Positions 1-9,158 of a DNA stretch of 64,000 nt are shown here, piece after piece; position 1 is the first letter of the stretch, and each line of letters starts with the position of its first letter. The DNA comes from Stenotrophomonas rhizophila (GTDB taxonomy: Bacteria > Pseudomonadota > Gammaproteobacteria > Xanthomonadales > Xanthomonadaceae): NCBI RefSeq assembly GCF_001704155.1, contig NZ_CP016294.1:2787501-2851500 (forward strand). Direction: 5' to 3'. The position numbers and the translations under genes are program-made. The notes beneath the pieces are model-generated. The model searched no databases. It saw only the letters and a list, made by a program, of their open reading frames with translations, and was not told where the DNA came from.

Positions 1-891
1 GAACGCATCGCGCTTGGCCTGGTAGAACGCGCCCAGTTCCAGGTGGTGTTCCGGCTCGTCGCGGATCATCGCGGCAAAACCGTACTGGGCCGGGCCGAAG
101 CTGGTGAAGGTGTTGTACTGGTGCACCTTGCGGAATTCGGCGCTCATCGCCGGCGGCGCCACCGCATAGCCGATCTTCCAGCCGGTGCAGTGGTAGGTCT
201 TCCCGAAGCTGGAAATGACGAAGGCGCGCTCGCGCAGTTCCGGGTAGCGCAGCGCCGATTCGTGGCGGCGGCCGTCGTAGATGATGTGTTCGTAGACTTC
301 GTCGGAAATCAGGTAGATGCCGGTGCCGCGCAGCACGTCGGCCAGGGCCTGCATGTCATCGGCGGTGAGCATCGCGCCGGACGGATTGTGCGGGGTGTTG
401 ACCATCAGCAGGCGGGTGCGCGGGGTGATGGCGGCGCGCACACGGTCCCAATCCACGGCGAAGGTCTGCGGGTCCAGCGGCACGTGCACGGCGCGGGCGC
501 CGGCCAGGTCGATGGCCGGCTCGTAGCAGTCGTACGCCGGGTCCAGCACGATCACTTCCTCGCCGGGGCGGACCACGGCGTGGATGGCATTGAAGATCGC
601 CTCGGTGGCGCCGCTGGTGACGGTGATTTCGGCGTCGGGGTCGATCTGGGCGCCATACAGGTCCAGCGACTTCTGGGCGATCGCTTGGCGCAGCGGGGCC
701 ACGCCGGTCATCGGCGGGTACTGGTTCAGGCCGCCATGCATGGCCTTGACGGTTTCATCGATCAGCCGCTGCGGCGCGGAGAAGTCCGGAAACCCCTGGC
801 CCAGGTTCACGGCGCCGTGTTCGGCCGCCAGCTGGGACATCACGGTGAAAATGGTGGTGCCCACCTTGGGCAGCTTGGTCTGGGGGTTCAT
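1..891 (-). CDS. PLP-dependent aminotransferase, methionine aminotransferase type (C-terminus cut by window)
   Basis: Class I/II fold-type I aminotransferase, closest in character to the YbdL/MtnE-like methionine aminotransferases that transfer an amino group from methionine or aromatic amino acids to a keto acid in the cytosol. The N-terminus ([15 protein letters not shown]) is followed by the family hallmark NLGQGFPDF, then NTPHNPSGA (cofactor-binding Asn region), SDEVYEH and the Schiff-base lysine motif [16 protein letters not shown]. The reading frame is open through position 1, so about 297 residues are present and the last quarter lies outside the window. It is divergent from ccmA with about 100 bases between the starts. 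The exact substrate cannot be read from sequence. Confidence 0.9.
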   Translation of the reverse strand, partial: MNPQTKLPKVGTTIFTVMSQLAAEHGAVNLGQGFPDFSAPQRLIDETVKAMHGGLNQYPPMTGVAPLRQAIAQKSLDLYGAQIDPDAEITVTSGATEAIFNAIHAVVRPGEEVIVLDPAYDCYEPAIDLAGARAVHVPLDPQTFAVDWDRVRAAITPRTRLLMVNTPHNPSGAMLTADDMQALADVLRGTGIYLISDEVYEHIIYDGRRHESALRYPELRERAFVISSFGKTYHCTGWKIGYAVAPPAMSAEFRKVHQYNTFTSFGPAQYGFAAMIRDEPEHHLELGAFYQAKRDAF

Positions 892-941
892 CGGCAACCG
901 GGGGATCAAAGGCGGAGACCCCGAAGTGTACGAAATCTGGA

Positions 942-957
942 GGCCGAGGCCTCGGCC
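942..957. promoter_or_regulatory. Perfect 16-bp palindrome in the aminotransferase/ccmA divergent region
   Basis: GGCCGAGGCCTCGGCC is a perfect palindrome 37 bases before the ccmA start and 50 bases before the aminotransferase start. It could be an operator or simply a hairpin. No known regulator site is recognised. Confidence 0.3.
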
Positions 958-994
958 ATTGGGTTCGGGATCGATCCGCCGGTACACTGCGCCG

Positions 995-1681
995 ATGCTG
1001 AATTCTTCGAATACCCCTCCGTTGCTGGCCGCGCATGGCCTGGCCTTCAGTCGCAACGATGAACCGGTGTTCGGGCCGCTCAACCTCCAGGTCGATGCGG
1101 GTGAGGCGCTGCTGGTGCAGGGCGACAACGGCGCCGGCAAGACCACCCTGCTGCGGGTGCTGGCCGGGCTGCTGCGCCCGGGCAGCGGGACGATCCAGAT
1201 CGATGGGCGCCCGGCCGGGCACCGCGAGCGCGCCCAGTTCGTGGCGTACCTGAGCCACCTGCCCGGCCTCAAGCCGGACCTGGACACGCTGGAGAACCTG
1301 AATTTCCTGTGCGGCCTGCACGGCCGGCGCGCGCGGCAGATGCCAGGCAACGCGCTGGCCATCGTGGGCCTGGCTGGCTTTGAGAACACCTTGGTGCGGC
1401 AACTGTCGGCCGGGCAGAAGCGGCGGCTGGCGCTGGCCCGCATCTGGCTGTCGCCGGCGCCGCTGTGGCTGCTGGACGAGCCGTACGCGAACCTGGACCT
1501 GGACGGCATCAACCTGGTGAACCGGATGATTTCCGCGCACCTGCGCAGCGGCGGGGCGGCCCTGGTCACCACGCACGGCGCGTATGCGGCGCCGCCGGTG
1601 CGGACCCGGCTGGTGCATCTGGGGGGTACCGGCCAAGCCGTTGCCGGACACAGCCCGGTACTGCCGGAGGTGCGCGCATGA
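995..1681 (+). CDS. ccmA: Cytochrome c maturation ABC transporter ATP-binding protein CcmA
   Basis: ATPase of the CcmABCD complex, which uses ATP to release holo-CcmE (heme chaperone) from CcmC/D at the inner membrane. The protein has 228 residues. It shows a Walker A ([17 protein letters not shown]), an ABC signature variant ([14 protein letters not shown]) and a Walker B ([12 protein letters not shown]). The open frame extends far upstream, but the ATG at 995 gives the normal family length and N-terminus. It is the first gene of a ccmABCDEFGHI operon, and its TGA overlaps the ccmB ATG in ATGA. Confidence 0.96.
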   Translation: MLNSSNTPPLLAAHGLAFSRNDEPVFGPLNLQVDAGEALLVQGDNGAGKTTLLRVLAGLLRPGSGTIQIDGRPAGHRERAQFVAYLSHLPGLKPDLDTLENLNFLCGLHGRRARQMPGNALAIVGLAGFENTLVRQLSAGQKRRLALARIWLSPAPLWLLDEPYANLDLDGINLVNRMISAHLRSGGAALVTTHGAYAAPPVRTRLVHLGGTGQAVAGHSPVLPEVRA

Positions 1682-2373
1682 TCGCACCTGGCACCGAGCC
1701 CGGGCTGTGGCAGACCGCACGCGCCCTGGCCGGGCGCGATCTGCGCCTGCTGTGGCGGCGCCGTGGCGATGCGCTGCAGCCGCTGCTGTTCGCGCTGCTG
1801 GTGGTGGTGCTGTTCGCCCTGGCCTTGGGCCGCGACCCGCCGTTGATGGCCAAGGTGGCCGCCGCCGTGCTGTGGCTGGCGGTGCTGCTGGCCGGACAGC
1901 TGTCGCTGGACAGCCTGTTCCGCAGCGACACCGAGGATGGCTCGCTGGAACAGTGGCTGCTGGCGCCGGTGCCGCTGGCCTGGCTGGTGCTGGTGCGGGT
2001 GCTGGTGCACTGGGCCACCACCGCCCTGCCGATGATCGTGGTGAGCCCGCTGCTGGCCGAAATGCTGCATCTGCCACATGACCAACTGCCGATATTGCTG
2101 GCATCGTTGCTGCTCGGCACGCCGCTGCTCAGCCTGATCGGCGGGGTGGTGGCAGCGCTGACAGTGAGCATCCGTCGCTCTGGTATTCTCGTGGCGTTGC
2201 TGGCGTTGCCGCTGTTCGTGCCGGTGCTGGTGTTTGGTGCAGGCAGTGTGGCCGCTGCCGCGCGCGGGCAGGATCCGTTGGGGGCGTTGCTGCTGCTGGG
2301 TGCCGGGTTGGTGGTGGCGCTGGTGTTGGCGCCGCTGGCGACTGCTGCGGCCATCAGGATTTCATTGAGTTGA
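1678..2373 (+). CDS. ccmB: Heme exporter protein CcmB (ABC permease)
   Basis: Integral membrane subunit of the CcmABCD complex in cytochrome c maturation. It has 231 residues and about six hydrophobic segments. The family-typical stretch [20 protein letters not shown] lies in the first third, followed by a [10 protein letters not shown] region and a Gly/Leu-rich C-terminal half. It starts at the ATG overlapping the ccmA stop, so the two are probably translationally coupled. A SMAG repeat separates it from ccmC. Confidence 0.95.
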   Translation: MIAPGTEPGLWQTARALAGRDLRLLWRRRGDALQPLLFALLVVVLFALALGRDPPLMAKVAAAVLWLAVLLAGQLSLDSLFRSDTEDGSLEQWLLAPVPLAWLVLVRVLVHWATTALPMIVVSPLLAEMLHLPHDQLPILLASLLLGTPLLSLIGGVVAALTVSIRRSGILVALLALPLFVPVLVFGAGSVAAAARGQDPLGALLLLGAGLVVALVLAPLATAAAIRISLS

Positions 2374-2405
2374 TGTGCAAGTGGATTGCGCTGCTTCGTT
2401 CGTCA

Positions 2406-2428
2406 TGACACGCATGGCGTGTCACTAC
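2406..2428 (-). repeat. SMAG-type palindromic repeat between ccmB and ccmC
   Basis: TGACACGC-ATG-GCGTGTCA hairpin followed by CTAC (GTAG on the minus strand). This is the architecture of Stenotrophomonas SMAG elements. It sits inside the operon in the 91-base ccmB-ccmC gap. Confidence 0.8.
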
Positions 2429-2464
2429 GTGTTTGTTGCTTTCTAGCTGGATAGCCATCGCTGC

Positions 2465-3232
2465 ATGAATAGCCTTGTCCGCTGGTTCCACCAACTCGGT
2501 TCGCCCCCCACCTTCGACCGCTTCGCGTCGCGCTGGTCGCGTGTGTTCACCATCGCCGCGCTGCCGGTGCTGCTGATCGGCATCTGGCAGGGCATCTTCG
2601 TGGTGCCGGCCGAGCAGACCCAGGGCGACGCCTTCCGCATCATCTACATCCACGTGCCCAGCGCGTGGATGAGCCTGTTCGTGTTCGCGTTGATGGCGCT
2701 GTATTCGGCCATCGCGCTGGTCTGGCGGATCAAGATCTGCGAGATCCTGGCCATGGCCTGCGCGCCGATGGGCGCCGGCTTCACCCTCATCACCCTGCTC
2801 ACCGGCAGCATCTGGGGCAAAGGCACCTGGGGCACGTGGTGGGATTGGGACCCGCGCATGACCAGCGAACTGATCCTGCTGTTCCTGTACCTGGGCGTGA
2901 TCGGCCTGTACCACGCCATTGAAGACCGCCGCAGCGCCGCACGCGCGGCCGGCCTGCTGGCCATCGTCGGCGTGGGCCTGCTGCCGATCATCCGTTACTC
3001 GGTCGACTGGTGGGGTGGCCTGCACCAGCGCCAGTCGGTGAACGTGTTCGGCGAGAACGCCGTGCGTCCGGAGCTTATCGCGCCGCTGTGGTGGATGGTG
3101 GTGGCGACCAAGTTGTGGTTCGTGGGCTCGCTGCTGGCCAAGGCGCGTGCCGACAACCTCAGCCGCGAAGCCGGCAAGGCCTGGGTGGCGCAACGCCTGG
3201 GCACCGAGGCTGCCGGGGAGCTGCAACGATGA
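2465..3232 (+). CDS. ccmC: Heme-handling protein CcmC
   Basis: Inner-membrane heme-handling protein that presents heme and helps attach it to CcmE. It has 255 residues and six predicted membrane helices. The tryptophan-rich WWD signature is visible ([20 protein letters not shown]), flanked by histidines in the helices ([15 protein letters not shown]) expected to ligate heme. The C-terminal half contains [15 protein letters not shown], typical of CcmC. Its TGA overlaps the ccmD ATG. Confidence 0.97.
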   Translation: MNSLVRWFHQLGSPPTFDRFASRWSRVFTIAALPVLLIGIWQGIFVVPAEQTQGDAFRIIYIHVPSAWMSLFVFALMALYSAIALVWRIKICEILAMACAPMGAGFTLITLLTGSIWGKGTWGTWWDWDPRMTSELILLFLYLGVIGLYHAIEDRRSAARAAGLLAIVGVGLLPIIRYSVDWWGGLHQRQSVNVFGENAVRPELIAPLWWMVVATKLWFVGSLLAKARADNLSREAGKAWVAQRLGTEAAGELQR

Positions 3233-3414
3233 CGCATGTCGGGTTCATTGCCGCCGCGTACGCGGTGTTCGTGCTGGTGCTGGCGGCCGACGCGCTGGGT
3301 TCCTGGCTGCGCCTGCGCAGCGCGCGTCGCCAGGCCCTTCAGCGCCAGCTGCGCCAGGCCGCGCGCGACCAGCGCACGCCGGGCACGCCGCTGGCCACGG
3401 AGCTGAGCCGATGA
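3229..3414 (+). CDS. ccmD: Heme exporter protein CcmD
   Basis: Small single-span membrane protein of the CcmABCD complex, needed to release holo-CcmE. It has 61 residues: a short periplasmic start ([14 protein letters not shown]), one transmembrane helix, then a positively charged cytoplasmic tail rich in Arg and Gln. This is the CcmD layout. Both ends overlap neighbours by four bases (ATGA with ccmC and with ccmE), so the start is well supported although a longer frame is open upstream. Confidence 0.92.
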   Translation: MTHVGFIAAAYAVFVLVLAADALGSWLRLRSARRQALQRQLRQAARDQRTPGTPLATELSR

Positions 3415-3872
3415 CGCCGGTACAGCGCCGTCGCCTGGTCTGGGTGCTGCTGCTCCTGCTTGCATCCGGTCTTGCCACCACGCTGGTGGCGTTCGCGCTC
3501 CAGCGCAACATCGCCTACCTGTACACGCCTTCGGAAGTGCTGCGCGGCGAACAGGGCACCCAATCCAATCTCCGCCTCGGCGGCATGGTGGTCAAAGGCT
3601 CGTTCCAGCGCGCCGAAGGCTCGCTGGAGGCCCACTTCGTGGTGACCGATGGTGATGCCACGCTGCCGGTGACCACCTCGCGGATCCTGCCGGACATGTT
3701 CCGCGAAGATTCGGCCGTGGTCGCGCTGGGCACTCTGAAGAACGGCGTGTTCGTGGCCGATGAAGTGCTGGCCAAGCACGACGAGAACTACATTCCGAAG
3801 GAAGTGGCCGACAAGATGGGCGCGGCCCACACCAAGCACGACGTGCCGGTGCCCGCCGTGGAGACACGCTGA
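3411..3872 (+). CDS. ccmE: Cytochrome c-type biogenesis heme chaperone CcmE
   Basis: Periplasmic, membrane-anchored OB-fold heme chaperone that binds heme covalently through a histidine and passes it to CcmF. It has 153 residues with an N-terminal anchor helix (about 9-28), the conserved [11 protein letters not shown] and the heme-binding motif [11 protein letters not shown], whose His is the covalent heme attachment site (HxxxY type). The start overlaps the ccmD stop. The histidine-containing C-terminal tail (HTKHDVPVP) is typical and variable. Confidence 0.97.
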   Translation: MTPVQRRRLVWVLLLLLASGLATTLVAFALQRNIAYLYTPSEVLRGEQGTQSNLRLGGMVVKGSFQRAEGSLEAHFVVTDGDATLPVTTSRILPDMFREDSAVVALGTLKNGVFVADEVLAKHDENYIPKEVADKMGAAHTKHDVPVPAVETR

Positions 3873-5792
3873 GTGCTGCCTGAGCTGGGGCAGGTGCTGC
3901 TGGTCTGTGCGCTGCTGGCCGCCCTGCTGCAGGCGGTGCTGCCGCTGTGGGGCGCGCAGCGTGGGCGCGGTGCGTGGATGGCCGTGGCCGTGCCGGCCGC
4001 CTTCGCACAGCTGGCGCTGGTGGCCGGCGCGTTCGCGCTGCTGACCGTCGCCTTCGTGCAGCAGGATTTCTCGGTGCGCTACGTGGCCGAAAACTCCAAT
4101 ACCCTGCTGCCGCTGGCGTATCGCTATTCGGCCGTATGGGGCGCGCACGAAGGCTCACTGTTGATGTGGGTGCTGGTGCTGGCGCTGTGGGGCGGCGCGG
4201 TAGCGCTGTGGTCCAAGCGCCTGCCAGACACCGTGCGCGCCCGCGTGCTGGGCGTGATGGGCATCATCAGCCTGGGCTTCATCGCCTTCCTGTTCTTCAC
4301 CTCCAATCCGTTCGCGCGGCTGCTGCCGGCACCGCTGGAAGGCCGCGACCTCAACCCGCTGCTGCAGGACCCGGGGCTGATCATCCACCCGCCGATGCTG
4401 TACATCGGCTATGTGGGCTTTGCGGTGCCGTTCGCGTTTGCCATTGCCGCGCTGCTGGATGGCCACGTGGATGCACGCTGGCTGCGTTGGACCCGGCCGT
4501 GGACCAACGTGGCCTGGGGCTTTCTTACCCTGGGCATCGCGCTCGGCAGCTGGTGGGCGTACTACGAACTGGGCTGGGGCGGCTGGTGGTTCTGGGACCC
4601 GGTGGAAAATGCCAGCTTCATGCCGTGGCTGGCCGGTGCCGCGCTGATCCATTCGCAGGCCGTGACTGAAAAACGCGGCAGCTTCGCCAGCTGGACACTG
4701 CTGCTGGCCATCGCCGCGTTCGCGCTGTCGCTGCTGGGCGCGTTCCTGGTGCGCTCGGGCGTGCTCACCAGCGTGCACTCCTTCGCCGCCGATCCCTCGC
4801 GTGGCGCCTTCATTCTGGTCTTCCTGGCTTTGGTGATCGGTGCGGCGCTGCTGCTCTATGCGCTGCGCGCCGGCGCACTGGGCAGCGATGATCCGCGCCG
4901 TGGCTTCATGCCCACCTCGCGCGAAACCCTGCTGCTGGCCAACAACCTGCTGCTGGCCGGCGCCTGCGCCATGGTGCTGCTGGGCACCCTGTATCCGTTG
5001 CTGGCCGATGCGCTGGGGCTGGGCAAGGTCTCGGTGGGCCCGCCCTACTTCGGCACGCTGTTCATCGTGCTGATGGCGCCGCTGGTGGCGCTGCTGCCGT
5101 TCGGGCCGCTGGTGAACTGGCAGCGCGACCAGGCCTCGAAGCGGCTGGCGCTGCTGGCGCCGTGGGCAGGGTTGGCCCTGCTGCTGGGCGTGCTCGCCTG
5201 GTTCATGGCCCCGCAGGGCAAGCTCAAGGCCGCCGCCGGCGTGGCCGCAGCGGCGTGGGTTGCCTTGGGCACCGCGCGTTTCATCTGGACCCGCCTGCGT
5301 GGCAACGGCCGCTTCAACGCCGAAATGGTCGGCATGCTGCTCGCCCATACCGGCGTGGCGGTGTTCCTGGTCGGCGCGTTGCTGGTGGAAGCGCTGAACG
5401 TGCAGCGCGAAGTGGCGCTCAGCCCCGGGCACGACCTGGAGGTAAGCGGCTACACCCTGCGTTTTGAAGGCGTGGACCACCAGCAGGGGCCCAACTACGT
5501 TTCCGACCGCGGCCATGTCCGCGTGCTGCAGGGCGGGCGTGAACTGGCCCTGCTGCACCCTGAAAAACGCGCCTACGCCAGCGGCGGGCAGATCATGACC
5601 GAAGCCGGCATCCATGCGCGCGTGCGCGGCGATGTGTACGTGGCGCTGGGCGAGCCGCTGGGCAACAATGCATGGGCCGTGCGCGTGCATATCAAACCCT
5701 TCGTTCGCTGGGTCTGGCTGGGCGCATTGCTGATGGCGCTGGGCGGCTTCGTCACCGCTGCCGACCGCCGCTTCCGTCGTTTCCAGGAGTAG
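3873..5792 (+). CDS. ccmF: Cytochrome c heme lyase subunit CcmF
   Basis: Large inner-membrane protein of the CcmFHI heme ligation complex. It has 639 residues and about 15 membrane segments. The WWD signature is clear (WGGWWFWDPVENASFMPWL), as are VWGAHEGSLLMW and IHPPMLYIGYVGF with their conserved histidines. The GTG at 3873 follows the ccmE TGA directly and is the only start giving the full N-terminus (MLPELGQVLLV). The C-terminal periplasmic domain (LTEAGIHA-type region, here MTEAGIHARVRGDVYVAL) is intact. Confidence 0.97.
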   Translation: MLPELGQVLLVCALLAALLQAVLPLWGAQRGRGAWMAVAVPAAFAQLALVAGAFALLTVAFVQQDFSVRYVAENSNTLLPLAYRYSAVWGAHEGSLLMWVLVLALWGGAVALWSKRLPDTVRARVLGVMGIISLGFIAFLFFTSNPFARLLPAPLEGRDLNPLLQDPGLIIHPPMLYIGYVGFAVPFAFAIAALLDGHVDARWLRWTRPWTNVAWGFLTLGIALGSWWAYYELGWGGWWFWDPVENASFMPWLAGAALIHSQAVTEKRGSFASWTLLLAIAAFALSLLGAFLVRSGVLTSVHSFAADPSRGAFILVFLALVIGAALLLYALRAGALGSDDPRRGFMPTSRETLLLANNLLLAGACAMVLLGTLYPLLADALGLGKVSVGPPYFGTLFIVLMAPLVALLPFGPLVNWQRDQASKRLALLAPWAGLALLLGVLAWFMAPQGKLKAAAGVAAAAWVALGTARFIWTRLRGNGRFNAEMVGMLLAHTGVAVFLVGALLVEALNVQREVALSPGHDLEVSGYTLRFEGVDHQQGPNYVSDRGHVRVLQGGRELALLHPEKRAYASGGQIMTEAGIHARVRGDVYVALGEPLGNNAWAVRVHIKPFVRWVWLGALLMALGGFVTAADRRFRRFQE

Positions 5793-5796
5793 TACC

Positions 5797-6408
5797 GTGT
5801 CCGATCCCCGCCCCGCCTCCCGCCCGCTGCCTCCCGTGGCCATCGTCATCGGGGTGCTGTTCTTCTTCGGGTTGCTCGGGTTGATGGTGTACGGGGTGAT
5901 GAAGTCCGGCGCGCCCGACCGCGACATCCTGCCTTCGGCATTGATCGGCAAGCCCGCGCCGGCGTTCGCGTTGCCGGTCCTGCACGACCCGTCCATCACC
6001 GTGCACAGCAGCGAACTGCGCGGCGCGCCGTATGTGCTGAACGTGTGGGGCAGCTGGTGCGCGGCCTGCCGCGATGAACACCCGATCCTGACCCGGTTTG
6101 CCGAAACCAAGCGCGTGCGCGTGATCGGCTACAACTGGAAGGACGAACCGGCCGATGCGCTGCGCTGGCTGGAACAGCTGGGCAACCCGTTCGTGCTGGT
6201 GCTGAGCGACATCGAAGGCCGCACCGCCATCGACTGGGGCGTGACCGCCGCGCCGGAGACCTTCCTGGTCGACGCGAGCGGCGTGGTGCGCTGGAAGTAC
6301 AGCGGCGCGCTCACCCAGCGCGTGATCGATACGAAACTGCTGCCCGAGCTGGAAAAGCTGGAGCGTGCCAATGCACAACCGCGTACTACGCCGCCTCCGG
6401 CGAACTGA
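5797..6408 (+). CDS. ccmG: Thiol:disulfide interchange protein CcmG/DsbE
   Basis: Periplasmic membrane-anchored thioredoxin-fold reductant that keeps apocytochrome c CXXCH cysteines reduced for heme attachment. It has 203 residues, an N-terminal anchor helix (about 18-35), the active site WGSWCAACRDEHP (CxxC = CAAC rather than the commoner CPTC or CVPC) and the GVTAAPETFLVD cis-Pro region. The GTG start is four bases after the ccmF stop. A SMAG dimer separates it from ccmH. Confidence 0.95.
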   Translation: MSDPRPASRPLPPVAIVIGVLFFFGLLGLMVYGVMKSGAPDRDILPSALIGKPAPAFALPVLHDPSITVHSSELRGAPYVLNVWGSWCAACRDEHPILTRFAETKRVRVIGYNWKDEPADALRWLEQLGNPFVLVLSDIEGRTAIDWGVTAAPETFLVDASGVVRWKYSGALTQRVIDTKLLPELEKLERANAQPRTTPPPAN

Positions 6409-6423
6409 GCCCGCGGTTGGCAG

Positions 6424-6505
6424 ACGCACGACCAACGGTCGTGCGCTACCGGCCGACGGCGCGCAATGGCTACCGAGCGGTAGCGCACGACCGTTGGTCG
6501 TGCGC
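6424..6505. repeat. Facing pair (dimer) of SMAG repeats between ccmG and ccmH
   Basis: Two hairpins with opposite orientation: GCACGACC-AAC-GGTCGTGC then GCTAC at 6426-6449, and GGTAG followed by GCGCACGACC-GTT-GGTCGTGCGC at 6479-6505. The two stems share the same sequence, so the whole unit could also fold into one long stem. It occupies most of the 127-base ccmG-ccmH gap. Confidence 0.85.
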
Positions 6506-6535
6506 CCGGCAACGCCGGCATCAGACGGGCGCGCC

Positions 6536-6988
6536 ATGCCTACGCTCTTCGGCCTGCGGGTTGCTCTGGTGGTAGCGCTGCTGCTGATGCCGGCACTCGC
6601 GCTGGCACAGGCCGTATCCGACCCGACCCCGCTGCAGTATCGCAACGCTGCCGAGGAGGCGCGCTTCCATGCGCTGGCCGCAGAACTGCGCTGCGTGCAG
6701 TGCCAGAACCAATCGCTGGCCGATTCCAACGCGCAGATCGCCCATGACCTGCGCCGCGAAGTGCTCACGCTGATGCAGCAGGGCAACAGTGATGCGCAGA
6801 TCAAGCAGTTCCTGGTGGAGCGCTACGGCGAGTTCGTGCTGTACCGCCCGGCCATGGACACGCGCAACAGCCTGCTCTGGTTCGGCCCGCTGGTGCTGGT
6901 GCTCGGCGGTGCCGGGGTGCTGGTGTGGGTGGTACGCCGGCGCAGCCGCCAGGTGCAGCCCATGGGCGAAAGCGAGGAGCGCTGGTGA
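6536..6988 (+). CDS. ccmH: Cytochrome c-type biogenesis protein CcmH (thioreductase)
   Basis: Periplasmic membrane-tethered thiol-disulfide protein of the heme ligation complex. It has 150 residues with a cleavable signal peptide ending near ALALAQA, the redox motif LRCVQCQNQSLADSNA (family LRCxxCQNQ), and a C-terminal membrane helix followed by an Arg-rich tail. The ATG at 6536 gives a proper signal peptide; the upstream open frame reads through the SMAG dimer. Its TGA overlaps the ccmI GTG. Confidence 0.96.
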   Translation: MPTLFGLRVALVVALLLMPALALAQAVSDPTPLQYRNAAEEARFHALAAELRCVQCQNQSLADSNAQIAHDLRREVLTLMQQGNSDAQIKQFLVERYGEFVLYRPAMDTRNSLLWFGPLVLVLGGAGVLVWVVRRRSRQVQPMGESEERW

Positions 6989-7974
6989 GCGAATGGATGC
7001 AGGTAATTGCCGGGCTGTGTGCCGCCGTGGTGGCGATGGTGGTGCTGTGGCCGCTGCGTAGCAGCGGGAAGCGCGCGCCGTTCGTGGCGGCGGTGATCGC
7101 CATCGGCGTGGCCGGCGTGGCGTTGTACCTGCTGGTGGGCACGCCGAAGGCCGTGGATGTCGCCGCCGACGAGGGCCCGGCCACGCTGCAGCAGGGCGTG
7201 CGCGAGCTGGAACAGGCGCTGGAACGAGAACCGCAGCGCGCCGATGGCTGGGCATTGCTGGGTCGTTCCGAGTTGGCGCTGGGCAACACCGAAAAAGCGA
7301 ACCAGGCGTTTTCCCGCGCCGTTGCGCTCGCTCCGGATGAAGCGCCACTGCTGGTGGAAGCGGCGCAGGCGCGTGCACAGGGCGATGCGGGCAAGCAGTT
7401 CGATGACACCGCATTGCAGTGGTTGAAGCATGCGCAACAACTGGACCCTTCCAGCGAGCGTGCGGGTTGGCTGATCGGCATTGCGCAGCGCCAGCGCGGG
7501 CAGGATGCTGAAGCGGCCGCTACGTGGGAAGCACTGCTGCCCCGCCTGGAACCGGCGGCGGCCGCAGCGCTGCGCGAGCAGATTGCGATTGCGCGGGAGA
7601 AGGCGGGCATGCCGGCGCCGGCGGGTGCCGATGCGACATCGGTGGGGCTGGATATCGAGGTGACGCTGGATCCGGCTTCTGCGGGCAAGGCGTTGCCTGC
7701 CGGCACGCAGGTATTCGTGATCGCACGAGTGCCCGGTGGGCCGCCGATGCCGGTGGCGGTGGAGAAGCATCCGGCGACGGCGCTGCCATTGAAGATCCGC
7801 CTGGACGACGCCGACAGCCCGATGCCGACGGCGAAGCTGTCCTCGCTGAAGGACGTGGAGGTGTTCGCGCGGCTGTCGGCCTCGGGCACCGCCAGCCGGC
7901 AGGAAGGCGATGTGGATTCGGAGGCAGTGCGGGTGACGTTGCCGCACAAGGGCACGATCCGATTGGTCCTGTAG
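6985..7974 (+). CDS. ccmI: Cytochrome c maturation protein CcmI/CycH (TPR)
   Basis: Apocytochrome c chaperone of the CcmFHI complex. It has 329 residues with a GTG start overlapping the ccmH stop. Two N-terminal membrane helices (about 5-21 and 30-46) are followed by TPR-like repeats (for example DGWALLGRSELALGNTEKA and AGWLIGIAQRQRGQDAEAA) and a C-terminal periplasmic beta domain (LDIEVTLDPA to VRVTLPHKGTIRL). It is the last gene of the ccm operon; the next gene, metX, begins 68 bases later. Confidence 0.92.
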   Translation: MSEWMQVIAGLCAAVVAMVVLWPLRSSGKRAPFVAAVIAIGVAGVALYLLVGTPKAVDVAADEGPATLQQGVRELEQALEREPQRADGWALLGRSELALGNTEKANQAFSRAVALAPDEAPLLVEAAQARAQGDAGKQFDDTALQWLKHAQQLDPSSERAGWLIGIAQRQRGQDAEAAATWEALLPRLEPAAAAALREQIAIAREKAGMPAPAGADATSVGLDIEVTLDPASAGKALPAGTQVFVIARVPGGPPMPVAVEKHPATALPLKIRLDDADSPMPTAKLSSLKDVEVFARLSASGTASRQEGDVDSEAVRVTLPHKGTIRLVL

Positions 7975-8042
7975 ATCCTCGCCGGTACGAAGCGTCCCAG
8001 CCGTGACACGGCGCCGTTGACCTGCCCGGTTAGAATGGCCCC

Positions 8043-9155
8043 ATGACCGAATTCATCCCGCCCGGCACCCGCTACCACGCCCTGCCCTCGCCCTTCGCGT
8101 TCAAACGCGGTGGGCAGCTGCCAGGCGCGCATGTGGCCTACGAGACCTGGGGCACGCTCAACGCCGATGCCAGCAATGCCGTGCTGATCGTCACCGGCCT
8201 GTCGCCCGACGCGCATGCCGCCGCCAACGACGGCAACCCGGCGGCCGGCTGGTGGGAAGGCATGCTTGGCCCGGGCAAGGCCATCGATACCAACCGCTGG
8301 TTCGTGGTGTGTGTGAACTCGCTCGGCAGCTGCAAGGGATCTACCGGCCCGGCCACCATCAACCCCGCTACCGGCGAACTGTACCGGCTCAACTTCCCGG
8401 AACTGTCCATCGAAGATGGCGCCCGCGCCGCCGTGGACGTGGTGAAGGCGCTGGGTATTGCCCGGCTGGCCTGCGTTATCGGCAACTCCATGGGCGGCAT
8501 GACCGCGCTGGCGGTGCTGCTGCTGCACCCGGGCATCGCGCGCAGCCACATCAACATTTCCGGCAGCGCACAGGCGTTGCCGTTCTCCATCGCCATCCGC
8601 TCGCTGCAGCGCGAAGCGATCCGCCTCGACCCGCAGTGGAACGGCGGCCAGTACACCGACCAGCACTATCCGGAATCGGGCATGCGCATGGCGCGCAAGC
8701 TGGGCGTGATCACCTACCGCTCCGCGCTCGAGTGGGATGGTCGCTTCGGCCGCGTGCGTCTGGATTCGGACCAGGCCGATGACGATCCGTTTGGCCTGGA
8801 GTTCCAGGTCGAGAGCTACCTCGAAGGCCACGCGCGCCGCTTCGTGCGCTTCTTCGACCCTAACTGCTATCTCTACCTGAGCCGCTCGATGGACTGGTTC
8901 GACCTGGCCGAATACGCCGACGGCGATGTCATGGCCGGCCTGGCCAGCATCAAGGTGGACAAGGCCCTGGCCATCGGCGCCAACACCGACATCCTGTTCC
9001 CGGTGCAGCAACAGCAGCAGATCGCCGACGGCCTGCGCGCGGGCGGTGCCGATGCGCAGTTCATCGGGCTGGACTCGCCGCAGGGGCACGATGCGTTTTT
9101 GGTGGATTTCGAGCGGTTCGGGCCGGCGGTGCGTACGTTCCTGGATGCGCTCTGA
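8043..9155 (+). CDS. metX: MetX-family L-serine/homoserine O-acyltransferase (probably serine O-succinyltransferase)
   Basis: Alpha/beta-hydrolase acyltransferase of 370 residues. The nucleophile elbow is GNSMGG (Ser near 148), with NTDILFP (Asp) and QGHDAFL (His) completing the triad. Family knowledge: MetX enzymes acylate homoserine, but xanthomonad members have been described as serine O-succinyltransferases feeding cysteine synthesis. This copy has GLSPDAH and NSLGSCKGSTGP, where typical homoserine acetyltransferases have LTGdaH and a GG(C)xGTTGP-type loop, which fits the serine/succinyl type. That assignment is inference. No riboswitch is seen in the 68-base upstream gap. The next gene starts three bases after its stop. 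Confidence 0.88.
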   Translation: MTEFIPPGTRYHALPSPFAFKRGGQLPGAHVAYETWGTLNADASNAVLIVTGLSPDAHAAANDGNPAAGWWEGMLGPGKAIDTNRWFVVCVNSLGSCKGSTGPATINPATGELYRLNFPELSIEDGARAAVDVVKALGIARLACVIGNSMGGMTALAVLLLHPGIARSHINISGSAQALPFSIAIRSLQREAIRLDPQWNGGQYTDQHYPESGMRMARKLGVITYRSALEWDGRFGRVRLDSDQADDDPFGLEFQVESYLEGHARRFVRFFDPNCYLYLSRSMDWFDLAEYADGDVMAGLASIKVDKALAIGANTDILFPVQQQQQIADGLRAGGADAQFIGLDSPQGHDAFLVDFERFGPAVRTFLDAL

Positions 9156-9158
9156 GCC

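Noticed and set aside
7975..8042. SAM riboswitch or S-box upstream of metX
   Set aside because: The gap is only 68 bases and shows no conserved riboswitch elements.
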